From Mycolicibacterium peregrinum (GTDB taxonomy: Bacteria > Actinomycetota > Actinomycetes > Mycobacteriales > Mycobacteriaceae), in contig NZ_LZSY01000061.1 in NCBI RefSeq assembly GCF_001665625.1, positions 1 to 64,000 of the forward strand: a stretch of 64,000 nt of DNA. The letters are read 5' to 3'. Positions 1 to 8,289 of the stretch are shown one piece after another. Numbering within the stretch: the first letter of the stretch is position 1; each line of letters starts with the position of its first letter. The position numbers were made by a program, and so were the translations under genes. Below the pieces are notes generated by a model that was given only the letters and a program-made list of their open reading frames with translations, was not told the DNA's origin and did no database searches.

Positions 1-27
1 CCCCCTGCCCCAGGAGGCACCCCATGA
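1..27 (+). CDS. C-terminal tail of an upstream mce gene (probably mceD), partial
   Basis: Frame 1 from the window edge reads PPAPGGTP and stops at a TGA that overlaps the ATG of the next gene (ATGA). Mce D proteins usually end in a proline-rich tail and mce genes are usually overlapped in this way, so this is probably the end of mceD. Only eight codons are visible, so the identity rests on position. The Shine-Dalgarno AGGAGG of the next gene lies inside it. Confidence 0.5.
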   Translation, partial: PPAPGGTP

Positions 28-1259
28 GCGCTCGGAGGTCATTGACGCGCCTGACCGTGACAGCTGCCTGCGCAGCGGCGTCCCTGACGGGCTGTGCGTT
101 CCACGGACTGAATTCGCTGCCGCTGCCCGGCACGGTGGGACGCGGGGCTGACGCCACGACCTATCATGTTGAGCTGGCCAATATTGGTACGCTGGAGGCT
201 AATTCGCCTGTCATGATCGGCGATGTCATCGTGGGCAGCGTCTCCCGCATGGTGGTGAAGGGCTGGCACGCGGACGTGGAGGTCTCGGTCAAGCCCGACG
301 TCGTCGTTCCGGCCAACGCAGTCGCCACCGTCGGTCAGACCAGTCTGCTGGGCTCCATGCACATCGCACTCGACCCCCCGCTGGGGCAGTCGCCGTCAGG
401 ACGGCTGTCGCCGGGCGCCACGCTCGAGCTCGACCAGACTTCGACTTATCCGTCGACCGAACAGACCTTGTCGTCGCTGTCGGTTCTCGTCAACGGCGGT
501 GGTCTGGGCAAGATCGGCGACCTGGTCACCGAATTCAACGCCGCGCTGGGCGGCCGCGAAGACCAGATTCGCGATCTACTCACCCGGCTCGACGACATCG
601 TCGGGATGTTCGCCAACCAGCGCGACGACATCAACGCTTCGATCACGGCACTGAACCGGTTGGCGGGCACGCTGTCCGGACAGCAAGAGGTGATCACCAC
701 GGCGCTGCAACGGATCCCGCCCGCCTTGGACGTCCTGGTGAAGGAACGCCCGCGCATCACCACGGCTTTGGAAAAGTTCGGTCAGTTCAGCGACACCGCG
801 ACCAAGCTCGTCCATGCGACGCGGGACGACCTGCTGACCAACCTGCGCAACCTTGAACCGACGGTGAAGGCACTGGCCGACGTCGGTCCGAATCTGGGCA
901 CGGTGTTGGCCTACGCACCGGCTTTCCCCTATCCGCAGAACTTCATCGACCGGGCGATTCGCGGGGACTACCTCAACCAGTTCATCACCTTCGACTTCAC
1001 CGTCCCGCGACTGAAGAGAGGGTTGTTCCTGGGGACCAGATGGGGCCAGGAGGGCCTACCGTTGACGCCGGCGCCCGGCGATCCCTGGTTCTCGAACTAC
1101 ACCAAGGATCCCCTGAACATGCCATTGACTCCACCACCACCCGCAGTGGCCACGATGCCGCCGCTGGTCGACCCGGCTCCTGACGAAGGGCAGTCCGATC
1201 CGTCGGCCGTAACGCCGCCTTCCGACCCTGCAGCAGCGCCGAACGGAGGTGGCAACTGA
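24..1259 (+). CDS. mceE: Mce family lipoprotein MceE (LprK-type)
   Basis: This is the lipoprotein member of an Mce lipid/steroid import complex, which forms a substrate-binding tube across the periplasm. The N-terminus is a lipoprotein signal with lipobox LTGC and the modified cysteine at about residue 24. An MlaD/MCE domain follows at about 45-120 (GDVIVGSVSRM), then a long helical Mce4_CUP1-type region and a Pro-rich tail. Length (411 aa) is usual. AGGAGG sits just upstream of the ATG. The stop overlaps the mceF start (TGATG), so the two are translationally coupled. Which of the several mce operons this is cannot be told from the fragment. Confidence 0.93.
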   Translation: MSARRSLTRLTVTAACAAASLTGCAFHGLNSLPLPGTVGRGADATTYHVELANIGTLEANSPVMIGDVIVGSVSRMVVKGWHADVEVSVKPDVVVPANAVATVGQTSLLGSMHIALDPPLGQSPSGRLSPGATLELDQTSTYPSTEQTLSSLSVLVNGGGLGKIGDLVTEFNAALGGREDQIRDLLTRLDDIVGMFANQRDDINASITALNRLAGTLSGQQEVITTALQRIPPALDVLVKERPRITTALEKFGQFSDTATKLVHATRDDLLTNLRNLEPTVKALADVGPNLGTVLAYAPAFPYPQNFIDRAIRGDYLNQFITFDFTVPRLKRGLFLGTRWGQEGLPLTPAPGDPWFSNYTKDPLNMPLTPPPPAVATMPPLVDPAPDEGQSDPSAVTPPSDPAAAPNGGGN

Positions 1260-2827
1260 TGCTCACCCGCTTCGTGCGAATTCAGCTGGTCATCTTCGCG
1301 GTGGCGTCGGTGATCGGGATGGCTCTGATGGGCATCGTGTACATGCAGGCACCCACCCTGTTGGGAATCGGGCGGATGACGGTGACCCTGCAACTGCCCG
1401 GAACCGGTGGGCTGTACCAGTTCTCGAACGTCACCTACCGCGGCGTACAGATGGGGAAGGTCACCGAGGTGCGGCCCACCCGTGATGGAGCGGTGGCCAC
1501 ACTGTCGCTGAACACGTCACCCAAGGTGCCCGCGGACCTGCACGCCGCGGTCCTCAGCGTGTCGGCAGTGGGCGAGCAGTACGTCGATCTGCAGCCCCGA
1601 AACGACTCGGGACCGTATCTCCACGACGGGTCGGTCATCCCGGCATCCAGCACGTCGATTCCCCAAGCCGTGGGGCCGATGCTCGATCAGGTCAGTTCAC
1701 TCATGGGCAGCATCCCCAAGGACAAGATCAGCCCGCTGCTCGACGAAACCTTCAAGGCCTTCAACGGGACTGGAAATGACATGGGGGCGCTGCTGGACTC
1801 CTCGTCGAGACTGATCAACGAGGCGAATGCTGCCTCCGATCAGTCCCGGGCGCTCATCGACGACGGTGCACCCTTACTGGACGGGCAGGCCGAGTCGGTC
1901 GATGCGATCCGCACCTGGGCCCGGAGCATGGCCGGAATAACCAAGCAGGTCGCCGACGACGACCAGCACGTGCGCACCCTGCTGAAGGACGGGCCGGGAA
2001 CGGCGGACGAGGCATCCCGCTTGTTCAATCAAGTCAAACCCACGTTGCCTCTGTTGCTCGCCAACCTCACCAGCTTGGGTCAGGTCGGGGTGACTTATCA
2101 CCCCTCGCTGGAGCAATTGCTGGTGCTGCTGCCCCCGGTCGTGGCCTCTACACAGTCCTACGGTGCGCCGAAGAACAACCCGGTTGGAATGTCGCTGGGA
2201 GACTTCACCCTCAACATCGGAGATCCGCCTGCATGCACCGTCGGATTCCTACCGCCGTCGGCCTGGCGATCTCCGGAGGACACCAGCGACATCGACACTC
2301 CCGACGGGTTGTACTGCAAACTGCCGCAGGACTCGCCGATCGGTGTCCGCGGAGCGCGCAACTACCCGTGCATGGGGAAACCCGGAAAACGTGCTCCCAC
2401 TGTCGAAATCTGCGACAGCGACCGGCCGTACGAGCCGCTGGCGATGCGACAGCACCCGCTCGGCCCGTACCCGATCGATCCCAATCTGCTGGCACAGGGG
2501 ATAGCGCCGGATTCGCGGGTCGATCGGGACGGGGCCATCCACGGACCGGTCGAGGGCACCCCGATGCCGCCGCCTGCCGCGCCTGCCGAAGGGCCTGTCG
2601 AGGCGCCTGTCACACCGCCGGCAGATGCGGTGCCGTCCAGCCCGGATGCGCCGATGATGGCACCGAGTGCGTTCACTCCCAATGGATCTCATGGTCCGTC
2701 GGTTGCGATCGCCACCTACGATCCGCGCACGGGGCGGTACGCTACACCGGACGGCAAGGTGTACCGGCAGACCGATCTGGTGCCGCCGACCGGCGACCCG
2801 ACGTGGAAAGACCTGTTCACCACCTGA
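1259..2827 (+). CDS. mceF: Mce family protein MceF
   Basis: This is the last of the six Mce proteins of the operon. A single N-terminal membrane anchor (about residues 5-28) is followed by an MlaD domain (about 36-115, with GVQMGKVTEV) and a long helical domain. The C-terminal tail, from about residue 430, is very rich in Pro and Ala, as in other MceF proteins. Length is 522 aa. It starts inside the mceE stop codon. A strong hairpin follows, which suggests the core mce transcript ends here and the Mce-associated genes further on have their own promoter. Confidence 0.93.
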   Translation: MLTRFVRIQLVIFAVASVIGMALMGIVYMQAPTLLGIGRMTVTLQLPGTGGLYQFSNVTYRGVQMGKVTEVRPTRDGAVATLSLNTSPKVPADLHAAVLSVSAVGEQYVDLQPRNDSGPYLHDGSVIPASSTSIPQAVGPMLDQVSSLMGSIPKDKISPLLDETFKAFNGTGNDMGALLDSSSRLINEANAASDQSRALIDDGAPLLDGQAESVDAIRTWARSMAGITKQVADDDQHVRTLLKDGPGTADEASRLFNQVKPTLPLLLANLTSLGQVGVTYHPSLEQLLVLLPPVVASTQSYGAPKNNPVGMSLGDFTLNIGDPPACTVGFLPPSAWRSPEDTSDIDTPDGLYCKLPQDSPIGVRGARNYPCMGKPGKRAPTVEICDSDRPYEPLAMRQHPLGPYPIDPNLLAQGIAPDSRVDRDGAIHGPVEGTPMPPPAAPAEGPVEAPVTPPADAVPSSPDAPMMAPSAFTPNGSHGPSVAIATYDPRTGRYATPDGKVYRQTDLVPPTGDPTWKDLFTT

Positions 2828-2841
2828 TTGCCCGTGAATGT

Positions 2842-2878
2842 CAAAGCCCCCGCAATGGAATCCGTTGCGGGGGCTTTG
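2842..2878. terminator. Bidirectional hairpin terminator after mceF
   Basis: Two perfect 14-base arms (2842-2855 and 2865-2878, core CAAAGCCCCCGC) are separated by 9 bases. The hairpin lies between the mceF stop and the end of the convergent small gene, so it can serve both strands. There is no long U tract, which is common for mycobacterial terminators. Confidence 0.85.
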
Positions 2879-2913
2879 GCATTACCTGACCGAGTAGCTG
2901 AGAAGCTCTCCGT

Positions 2914-3426
2914 TCAGGCCGTTTTCACGAGTTTGAACGGCATCGTGATGAAGACGACCCTGCTACTGCCACACGACCCGCTGACGCCGGTGGTCGAGTC
3001 CTCGCCCAGCAATGTCGTCGACGCCGGATCGGTTGCGGTGGCGTCCGCGTTCGAGGGGAAGAAGCGGTATACCTGCAGGCCGGGACCAGCGGTGCCGTCC
3101 CCGCACGGTTGCCAGTTGTCGACCGTCTTCTTGACGAACCAGACGCCGCTCTTCTTGTAGATCGGCGCGCTCCATCCCCAGTCGGTGTCGACGGTGCCGG
3201 TGCACTCGCTGGGATAACTGCACGTCGTGGAGATCGTCCAGGTACCACGAATGCTGGCCTCGTCGTGGAAGATGTCATTCGTTTTCGCCCACTCGCCGTT
3301 CGACGTGGCGGTGTACGTGCCGTTGAGGCCCCAACTCGGAGATGCCGCGGCAACCGGGCTGCACAAGCCGGCCACCCCGGTGGCGGTGAGCACCGCCGCC
3401 CCAATGAACGCACTCGACACCCGCAT
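2914..3426 (-). CDS. Small secreted protein, function unknown
   Basis: The product is about 170 aa and begins with a signal peptide (MRVSSAFIGAAVLTATGVAG, cleavage near VAAA-S). The ATG at 3426 is chosen because AGGAG lies at the right distance; the reading frame opens 9 codons earlier without such support. The mature part has four cysteines (TCSYPSEC, QPCGDG, SGSCGS) and alternating aromatic/Thr stretches that suggest a disulfide-bonded beta fold. It resembles the many small mycobacterial exported proteins without an assigned role. It is convergent with mceF. Confidence 0.75.
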   Translation of the reverse strand: MRVSSAFIGAAVLTATGVAGLCSPVAAASPSWGLNGTYTATSNGEWAKTNDIFHDEASIRGTWTISTTCSYPSECTGTVDTDWGWSAPIYKKSGVWFVKKTVDNWQPCGDGTAGPGLQVYRFFPSNADATATDPASTTLLGEDSTTGVSGSCGSSRVVFITMPFKLVKTA

Positions 3427-3508
3427 GACCAAACTCCTCTGTACGCCGGCCACCGGTTGTCGCCGCGGCAGTGTTCACTGTGCAACTTCTTCCGTCTTCT
3501 GACGGACA

Positions 3509-3949
3509 ATGTCCCACCTAGTGGGCCATGAGCCGGCGGCCGGATTCAGCCGTGCCACAGTGTCGTACGTGCGAATACCGGTGGTAGCCACGGCAGGACT
3601 GCTCGTTGCGGCGACGATGATCGCTCCGTCGCCGGCGGGCGCAGAACCTGTCGGCTGCAGTGAACCCTCATGCGTACCCGGGATCACCGGTGGCGTCGTG
3701 CTCGGCGCGCCGTGCTCAGACACCGCGTACTACGTCTTCGGCACCACCTCCTGGGGCCGGGTGGTGTTCTGTGGGTCGCCGCGCCGTTACGAGCCGCGCT
3801 ACTTCCGGTCGCCGCCGCTCAAAGGTATTCGCGAGGAGAACACGCCATGCACAGGTTTCGAGAACACCGTCGCACAGGCGCCCGACGGGCTGTTTCTGAG
3901 CTGTGTGTCGAGCGATGGAACGAGCAGGTGGCTTCGTGGTGACCTGTGA
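3509..3949 (+). CDS. Small secreted Cys-containing protein, function unknown
   Basis: A hydrophobic stretch (VVATAGLLVAATMIAPSPAG) with an AxA-type cleavage site is followed by a mature domain of about 100 aa with six cysteines (GCSEPSC, APC, FCG, TPC, SCVSS). This suggests an exported, disulfide-stabilised protein. The ATG at 3509 gives a long n-region; GTG at 3569 would give a more usual signal peptide. Neither has a clear Shine-Dalgarno, so the start is open. It overlaps the next gene slightly, so the two may be co-expressed. I do not recognise the family. Confidence 0.6.
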   Translation: MSHLVGHEPAAGFSRATVSYVRIPVVATAGLLVAATMIAPSPAGAEPVGCSEPSCVPGITGGVVLGAPCSDTAYYVFGTTSWGRVVFCGSPRRYEPRYFRSPPLKGIREENTPCTGFENTVAQAPDGLFLSCVSSDGTSRWLRGDL

Positions 3950-4400
3950 TTCGCGGGACCGCGCAGTGTTGAAGCGTTGGCGCGCAGGCACCGTCAGCAC
4001 GCTTCTCGTGGTCGGTCTGGGCGCTGGTACGGCCGTGGCGACCCCGGCATACGCCGACGAGGAGCCGGCGCCCCACCGCGTGACCTACACGGTGACCGCG
4101 GAGCAGCCGACGACGGTCGGCATCTACTTCCGCGAGGTGGACCCGCCGACGTGGGCCGACTACAGCCACAATCCCTACGAGTTCAGTCCCAGGGACGATC
4201 TGACGCTTGAGCCCGGCAAGCCCTGGATTCGCGAGACGATGCTCGCCGACCCCATGAAATGGGCCATGGTTACCGTCACCACGGCAGGCTTGGCTCCGCA
4301 ACCCAGCCAGACTCTGCGTTGTGAGCTGGCCGTCGACGGGATTGTCGTCCACCGCGCTGCCGGACCCAAAGGGGCGTTGTGCTCATTGCGGAATTGGTGA
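3936..4400 (+). CDS. Exported protein, possibly MmpS-like fold, function unknown
   Basis: The start is placed at GTG 3936 (3939 and ATG 3915 also possible), overlapping the end of the gene before. A signal/anchor (TVSTLLVVGLGAGTAVATPA) ends in AYA-D. The mature part reads VTYTVTAEQPTTVGIYFREV and ends with two cysteines. The VTYTV start and the beta-rich pattern weakly recall the periplasmic domain of MmpS proteins, but there is no adjacent mmpL gene, so no function is assigned. It stands between the mce operon end and the Mce-associated genes. Confidence 0.6.
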   Translation: MVTCDSRDRAVLKRWRAGTVSTLLVVGLGAGTAVATPAYADEEPAPHRVTYTVTAEQPTTVGIYFREVDPPTWADYSHNPYEFSPRDDLTLEPGKPWIRETMLADPMKWAMVTVTTAGLAPQPSQTLRCELAVDGIVVHRAAGPKGALCSLRNW

Positions 4401-4504
4401 TGGTGCCGATCCGTCAGAACGGATTTGTCCGCTGGGTGGGACACCGCCGTCGCCGCCGGTTCCGGCCGCATTAGCGTGCGGCCGAGACCAACCGGAGGTG
4501 CACT

Positions 4505-5182
4505 ATGCGGTTACTCATCCGCCCCGACGAGGAAACTGAGCCGACCGTGCTCGATGACGTCGACGACACCGACTCGCCGCTGAGCGACGACGATTCACCG
4601 CTGCACGACGACGCGGAGTTGCCAGGTCAGGCCAACCCTTCGGACGTGGACGATACTGAAGACCAGCCACCGACTTCGGACGAAAAACGCGGATGGCGAC
4701 CGAAACTCGCGACGGTGCTCGCCGGTGTCGCCATCCTTGTCAGCGGTGCGTTGCTGGCTGCCAGCGGATACCTGGTCTGGTTTCACCAGCAGACCGACCG
4801 TGAGCAGCAGCGCCGCGCGGAATTCTCGGCGGCGGCCTCGCAAGCCGCAGTCACCCTGATGTCGATCGACAGTGCCAAGGCGGAGGAGAACGTCAAGCAG
4901 ATCGTCGACAACTCGACCGGACAGTTCAAAGAGGACATCGAATCGTCGGCCGAGGACCTGGTGAGAGCCGCGCAGGATTCGAAGGCGACGACGAAGGCCA
5001 CGGCAAAGGCCACGGCTGTCCAGTCGATGGACGCGGACTCCGCAGTCGTCCTCGTCAGCACCGCAACCACGGTCAGCAACTCGGCCGGCGCCAATCAGCA
5101 GCCGCGCAACTGGCGGCTGAGCGTCACGATGGTCCGAGACGGGGGCCAGATCAAGATGTCGAAGGTGGAGTTCGTCCCGTGA
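4505..5182 (+). CDS. Mce-associated membrane protein (Mas)
   Basis: The layout is typical of Mce-associated proteins: a very acidic cytoplasmic N-terminus (residues 1-60), one transmembrane helix (about 69-93) and an NTF2/VirB8-like periplasmic domain ending in a short beta hairpin (QIKMSKVEFVP). Such proteins are encoded downstream of mceF and stabilise the Mce complex. GGAGG precedes the ATG. Its stop overlaps the GTG of the next Mas gene, so they are co-translated. Assignment rests on architecture and neighbourhood. Confidence 0.85.
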   Translation: MRLLIRPDEETEPTVLDDVDDTDSPLSDDDSPLHDDAELPGQANPSDVDDTEDQPPTSDEKRGWRPKLATVLAGVAILVSGALLAASGYLVWFHQQTDREQQRRAEFSAAASQAAVTLMSIDSAKAEENVKQIVDNSTGQFKEDIESSAEDLVRAAQDSKATTKATAKATAVQSMDADSAVVLVSTATTVSNSAGANQQPRNWRLSVTMVRDGGQIKMSKVEFVP

Positions 5183-5814
5183 ATACCAGCACAGCACAAC
5201 CAAGTACCGCCACCGAATCTGACGTCGAAATCCCTTCGGAGAACGAATCAATCCCCGAGGAGCCGCAGGCCGCCGAAGTCGACGCGAGCCTCGAGGAGAC
5301 TCCACAGGATCAGGACCGGTGGATCCATCGCGTTGCCCGGCGGTGGCGACCGATCGCCGTCGTCTGCCTACTGCTGGCCTCGGCGAGCTCGGCGGCAGCG
5401 CTATATTTCGGCGTGTACCGCGCCGACCACGGGAGTGCCGCAGCGTCTGTGACGGTGGTCGATGCGGCCTCTGAAGGTTCAGTGGCGCTGTTGTCCTATG
5501 CGCCAGACAGTTTGGATCAGGACTTCGCTACGGCGAAATCCAAACTGACCGGCGACTTCCTGGATTACTACAGCGAGTTCGCCAACAAGTTCGTCGCGCC
5601 GGCGGCCAAGGAGAAGGACATCCGCGCCACTGCGTCGGTTGTTCGCGCTGCTCCGATCACCGTGCAGTCCGACACCGCGGAGGTGTTGGTCTATCTGAAC
5701 CAGGCGACAACCAGCCGCGACAACCCCGAGCCGGCACAGGCCGCCAGCGCTGTGAAGGTCGGGCTCACGAAAATCGATGGGGGCTGGCTGATCTCGTCGT
5801 TCAACCCGATCTAG
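5179..5814 (+). CDS. Mce-associated membrane protein (Mas), second copy
   Basis: This is a paralogue of the preceding gene: an acidic Glu/Asp-rich N-terminus to about residue 45, one transmembrane helix (about 58-79), and a periplasmic domain with the same AAxVTVVDAAS...YF-type pattern ending GGWLISSFNPI. It starts with GTG inside the previous stop (GTGA). Two or more Mas genes after mceF is the usual arrangement. Confidence 0.85.
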   Translation: MNTSTAQPSTATESDVEIPSENESIPEEPQAAEVDASLEETPQDQDRWIHRVARRWRPIAVVCLLLASASSAAALYFGVYRADHGSAAASVTVVDAASEGSVALLSYAPDSLDQDFATAKSKLTGDFLDYYSEFANKFVAPAAKEKDIRATASVVRAAPITVQSDTAEVLVYLNQATTSRDNPEPAQAASAVKVGLTKIDGGWLISSFNPI

Positions 5815-5849
5815 CGGACGAGCTCGCCGGCCCCGGTTGTAATACCCAG

Positions 5850-7583
5850 TTAGGGTCCTCGTACTGCCTTGCCTCCGGCGGTGCGGTGGTTGTCGATGCG
5901 TTGCCATGGGTCGGGGTGGTCGAGTAGGTCCCATGCGGGTGGGAGTCGGGGGTCGGCCGGTTCTGGGGCGGACAGGTCTGGGTGTGACGGGTCCGTGGCG
6001 AACGGGTCGGTGTCCCAGAGGCAGTCCGGGTGGGGTGGGGGTGGGGCGAAGTCGTTGTCCCACTGGCGGTCCCAGTCGGGATTCCACTTCAGGTCCCACT
6101 GCGGGTCCCAGTCCAGGTCCCGCTCGGGGTAGGGCTCGGGTTGGGGCTCGCGGGTGAGGTCGGGTGCCGGTGGCTGTGTCAGGTCGGGTTCGGGCGTGAG
6201 GTCGGGGTCGGGCTCACGCTCCGGCTGATTCCCGGGTGGGGTGAGCAGCAGTTCGGGGCGGTGAAGGTAGTTGATGCGGTTTTGGCCGTGATCCAGCTCT
6301 GGCGGTGGGTGCCACTGCACGACACCGCCGGCGGTGATAGTGGTGCTGTAGCCGCCGTCGTCATCGACCAGCCGATTGTCGGGCCCACACGCCAGCGCCA
6401 TCACGTCGACATTGGTGTTCCCGCCGGCAGCCCAGTCAGCCTCGCCGTGATGAGCTTGACAGCCATAGACACCGACGGTGCAGCCCGGTTTGGTGCAGCC
6501 CCCGTCGCGGGCGATGAGCATGATGCGTTGAGCCGGGCTGGCGACACGCCGAGCCCGAAAATAGTTCAACGCCGCCCCGGTGGCCCGATCGAACACCGCC
6601 AAGTAATGACTGGCGTGAGCACCCATGCGGATGACGTCGCGGATGGGAATCTTCGTCCCACCCCCGCTGACCCCGATCCCGGCACGCGATTCCAGGTCTT
6701 GCAAGGTGGTACGCACGATGATCGACACCGGTAACCCGTTGAGCTGACCCAGATCCGTCATCAACGCGATCCGCCCGATCACCACCAACGCGTCGTGCTG
6801 ACGCTGAGCCAAACTGCGCTGATCATTGTCGATCTGGGCCTGGGTGGGGGTGCCCGACGTGCAGGGCTGCTCGTCGTCGGGGTTGCACATCCCGGGCGCG
6901 GCGAACTTGGCGAACAGCACTTCCCACACCGCAGCCGCTTCGGGTGTCAGGTTCGCCGTCAACGGGGTCATGGCGTCGCGGCCCTGCTTGCCGACACTGA
7001 CCCCGCGTTTGCGGGCCCGTTCGGTGTCATCAGGTGCGGGGCCGTCCTGATCGAGCAGGAACAGGCGCAACTCGGCGGTGTCTTTGAGTTCTTTGGGACC
7101 CACCCCGACCGCGACCCGCACCAGGTCGGCTTCGAACTGTTCGCGGGTCACCTGGTCGACGAATCCCGGTAGCCGGTGCACCGCATCACGCAAAACCTTC
7201 ACGTGATCGGCGGTGATCAACCCCGCACCTTGCGCGGCAGCCACCACCGGCAACACCGCAGGCAAGGATTCCCCGGTCAACGAACGCCGCGGCCCCAACT
7301 CGGCGGCCTCACCCAATCGCCGGCCGGCCTCAGCGGTCGATAGCCGCCACCGGATCCGCAGCACCTCATTCCAGGATTTGGCACCCAACTCCCGAGGTGT
7401 GGCCTCGGCCTGCAACTGCGCGAGCAGCCGATGCCCCACAGCAGGCAGCTGACACAGCAGTTCCTCGTACTCGTCGAGCACCGCCACCAGCCCAGACCGG
7501 GTCAACGACTCAAAATCACACCCGGCGAACGCATCGAAAGCCGCGCGTAACCCCGCTACCGCCCGGACCGCACCCGCCTCCAT
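5850..7583 (-). CDS. 13E12 repeat family protein (DUF222 + HNH endonuclease domain)
   Basis: The N-terminal 300 or so residues are a DUF222 domain (LRIRWRLSTAEAGRRLGEA, VTREQFEADLVRVAVG). An HNH nuclease-like segment follows (CTKPGC...CQAHHGEADWAAGG...ACGPDNRLV). Members are multicopy in mycobacteria; their biological role is unknown and they are often near mobile DNA. The last 120 or so residues are a low-complexity Asp/Trp/Pro tail with repeated DLTxEP and WDxxWD units, unlike the conserved part. ATG 7583 is preferred over 7598 because the SOS-like palindrome covers 7598. No inverted repeats or transposase are seen beside it. Confidence 0.9.
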   Translation of the reverse strand: MEAGAVRAVAGLRAAFDAFAGCDFESLTRSGLVAVLDEYEELLCQLPAVGHRLLAQLQAEATPRELGAKSWNEVLRIRWRLSTAEAGRRLGEAAELGPRRSLTGESLPAVLPVVAAAQGAGLITADHVKVLRDAVHRLPGFVDQVTREQFEADLVRVAVGVGPKELKDTAELRLFLLDQDGPAPDDTERARKRGVSVGKQGRDAMTPLTANLTPEAAAVWEVLFAKFAAPGMCNPDDEQPCTSGTPTQAQIDNDQRSLAQRQHDALVVIGRIALMTDLGQLNGLPVSIIVRTTLQDLESRAGIGVSGGGTKIPIRDVIRMGAHASHYLAVFDRATGAALNYFRARRVASPAQRIMLIARDGGCTKPGCTVGVYGCQAHHGEADWAAGGNTNVDVMALACGPDNRLVDDDGGYSTTITAGGVVQWHPPPELDHGQNRINYLHRPELLLTPPGNQPEREPDPDLTPEPDLTQPPAPDLTREPQPEPYPERDLDWDPQWDLKWNPDWDRQWDNDFAPPPPHPDCLWDTDPFATDPSHPDLSAPEPADPRLPPAWDLLDHPDPWQRIDNHRTAGGKAVRGP

Positions 7584-7586
7584 GAA

Positions 7587-7602
7587 TCGAACATACATTC
7601 GA
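7587..7602 (-). promoter_or_regulatory. Putative LexA (SOS) box with embedded -10 element
   Basis: TCGAACATACATTCGA matches the mycobacterial SOS box (TCGAAC-N4-GTTCGA) with one mismatch. Several 13E12 family genes in M. tuberculosis are known LexA targets. On the minus strand the site contains TATGTT, a TANNNT -10 element, six bases before the ATG at 7583, which fits a leaderless transcript. Confidence 0.65.
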
Positions 7603-7628
7603 CCACCGACAAGTGCGGGCAGCGCGCA

Positions 7629-7955
7629 CTAGTGCGAGTCGTGCTTGGGCAGCAGCGTCTCGTGCGCAGAGGATGTGGCGGCCCGGAACAGCACCGCGAT
7701 CAGGGCCAGGGCCCCGACTGCGACGATCGGGATGGTCCACAGCCTGCGGGTCAGCACAGCCGACCCGCACTTGTCGGCGTACTCCGCGCCGGCGGCGTTG
7801 GCCTGCACCAGGTGGGTCGAATATCCGGAGCCGCAGGGGATCTGCATTCCGAACTGATCGAAGTCGTCGAGGTAGACCGGCAGGCTCAGTAGATACAGCC
7901 CGATTCCCAACACCACGGCCCCGGCGATTCCGATGTAGACGGCGCGAAAACTCAC
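7629..7955 (-). CDS. Small membrane protein with two helices
   Basis: The product is 108 aa with one transmembrane helix near the N-terminus (about 5-27) and one near the C-terminus (about 72-92). The segment between them contains two cysteines (IPCGSG, DKCGSA) and is probably outside the membrane. The GTG start has a good Shine-Dalgarno (GAAGGGGGAAG). It lies 13 bases after the next upstream membrane-protein gene on the same strand, so the two are likely one operon. No family is recognised. Confidence 0.7.
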   Translation of the reverse strand: MSFRAVYIGIAGAVVLGIGLYLLSLPVYLDDFDQFGMQIPCGSGYSTHLVQANAAGAEYADKCGSAVLTRRLWTIPIVAVGALALIAVLFRAATSSAHETLLPKHDSH

Positions 7956-7968
7956 TTCTCTTCCCCCT

Positions 7969-8193
7969 TCAGGTCATGCAGACGTCGGTGAACAACAGCA
8001 CCGGCCACGAGACGATCGACCCGAGAAAAGACACCACGGCGTCGAGGCCGCCCATCGAGGGCAGGTGATCGGTGTGCGTACCGGACCAGACCGTGCCGAT
8101 CAACAGATACGGCACTCCCAGCACGACAGCGACGACGATGAGTTCGCCGAGTGCGACGCGGTAGGCCAGCAACCTCCGCAACTTGGCAAACAC
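7969..8193 (-). CDS. Small membrane protein
   Basis: About 74 aa with two hydrophobic helices (LGELIVVAVVLGVPYLLIG and VVSFLGSIVSWPVLLFTDV). GTG 8193 is preferred because GGATGGGGG stands just before it; a longer version from TTG 8214 is possible. It is the first gene of a two-gene unit with the downstream membrane protein and is divergent from the TetR gene. Function unknown. Confidence 0.55.
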   Translation of the reverse strand: MFAKLRRLLAYRVALGELIVVAVVLGVPYLLIGTVWSGTHTDHLPSMGGLDAVVSFLGSIVSWPVLLFTDVCMT

Positions 8194-8289
8194 GCGACCC
8201 CCATCCGGCCTCAACGCCGTCTATGTTAACGCCTATTCTCTGCCGGATTACCATTTTGACCCGGCACTTCGGTCCGTTATGGTGACGGA

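Noticed and set aside
3903..4400. MmpS call for the exported protein
   Set aside because: The resemblance is limited to a short VTYTV stretch, and no mmpL gene is adjacent.
5850..7583. 13E12 gene as an active mobile element
   Set aside because: No transposase, integrase or flanking inverted repeats were seen. The HNH domain alone is not enough to call an element.
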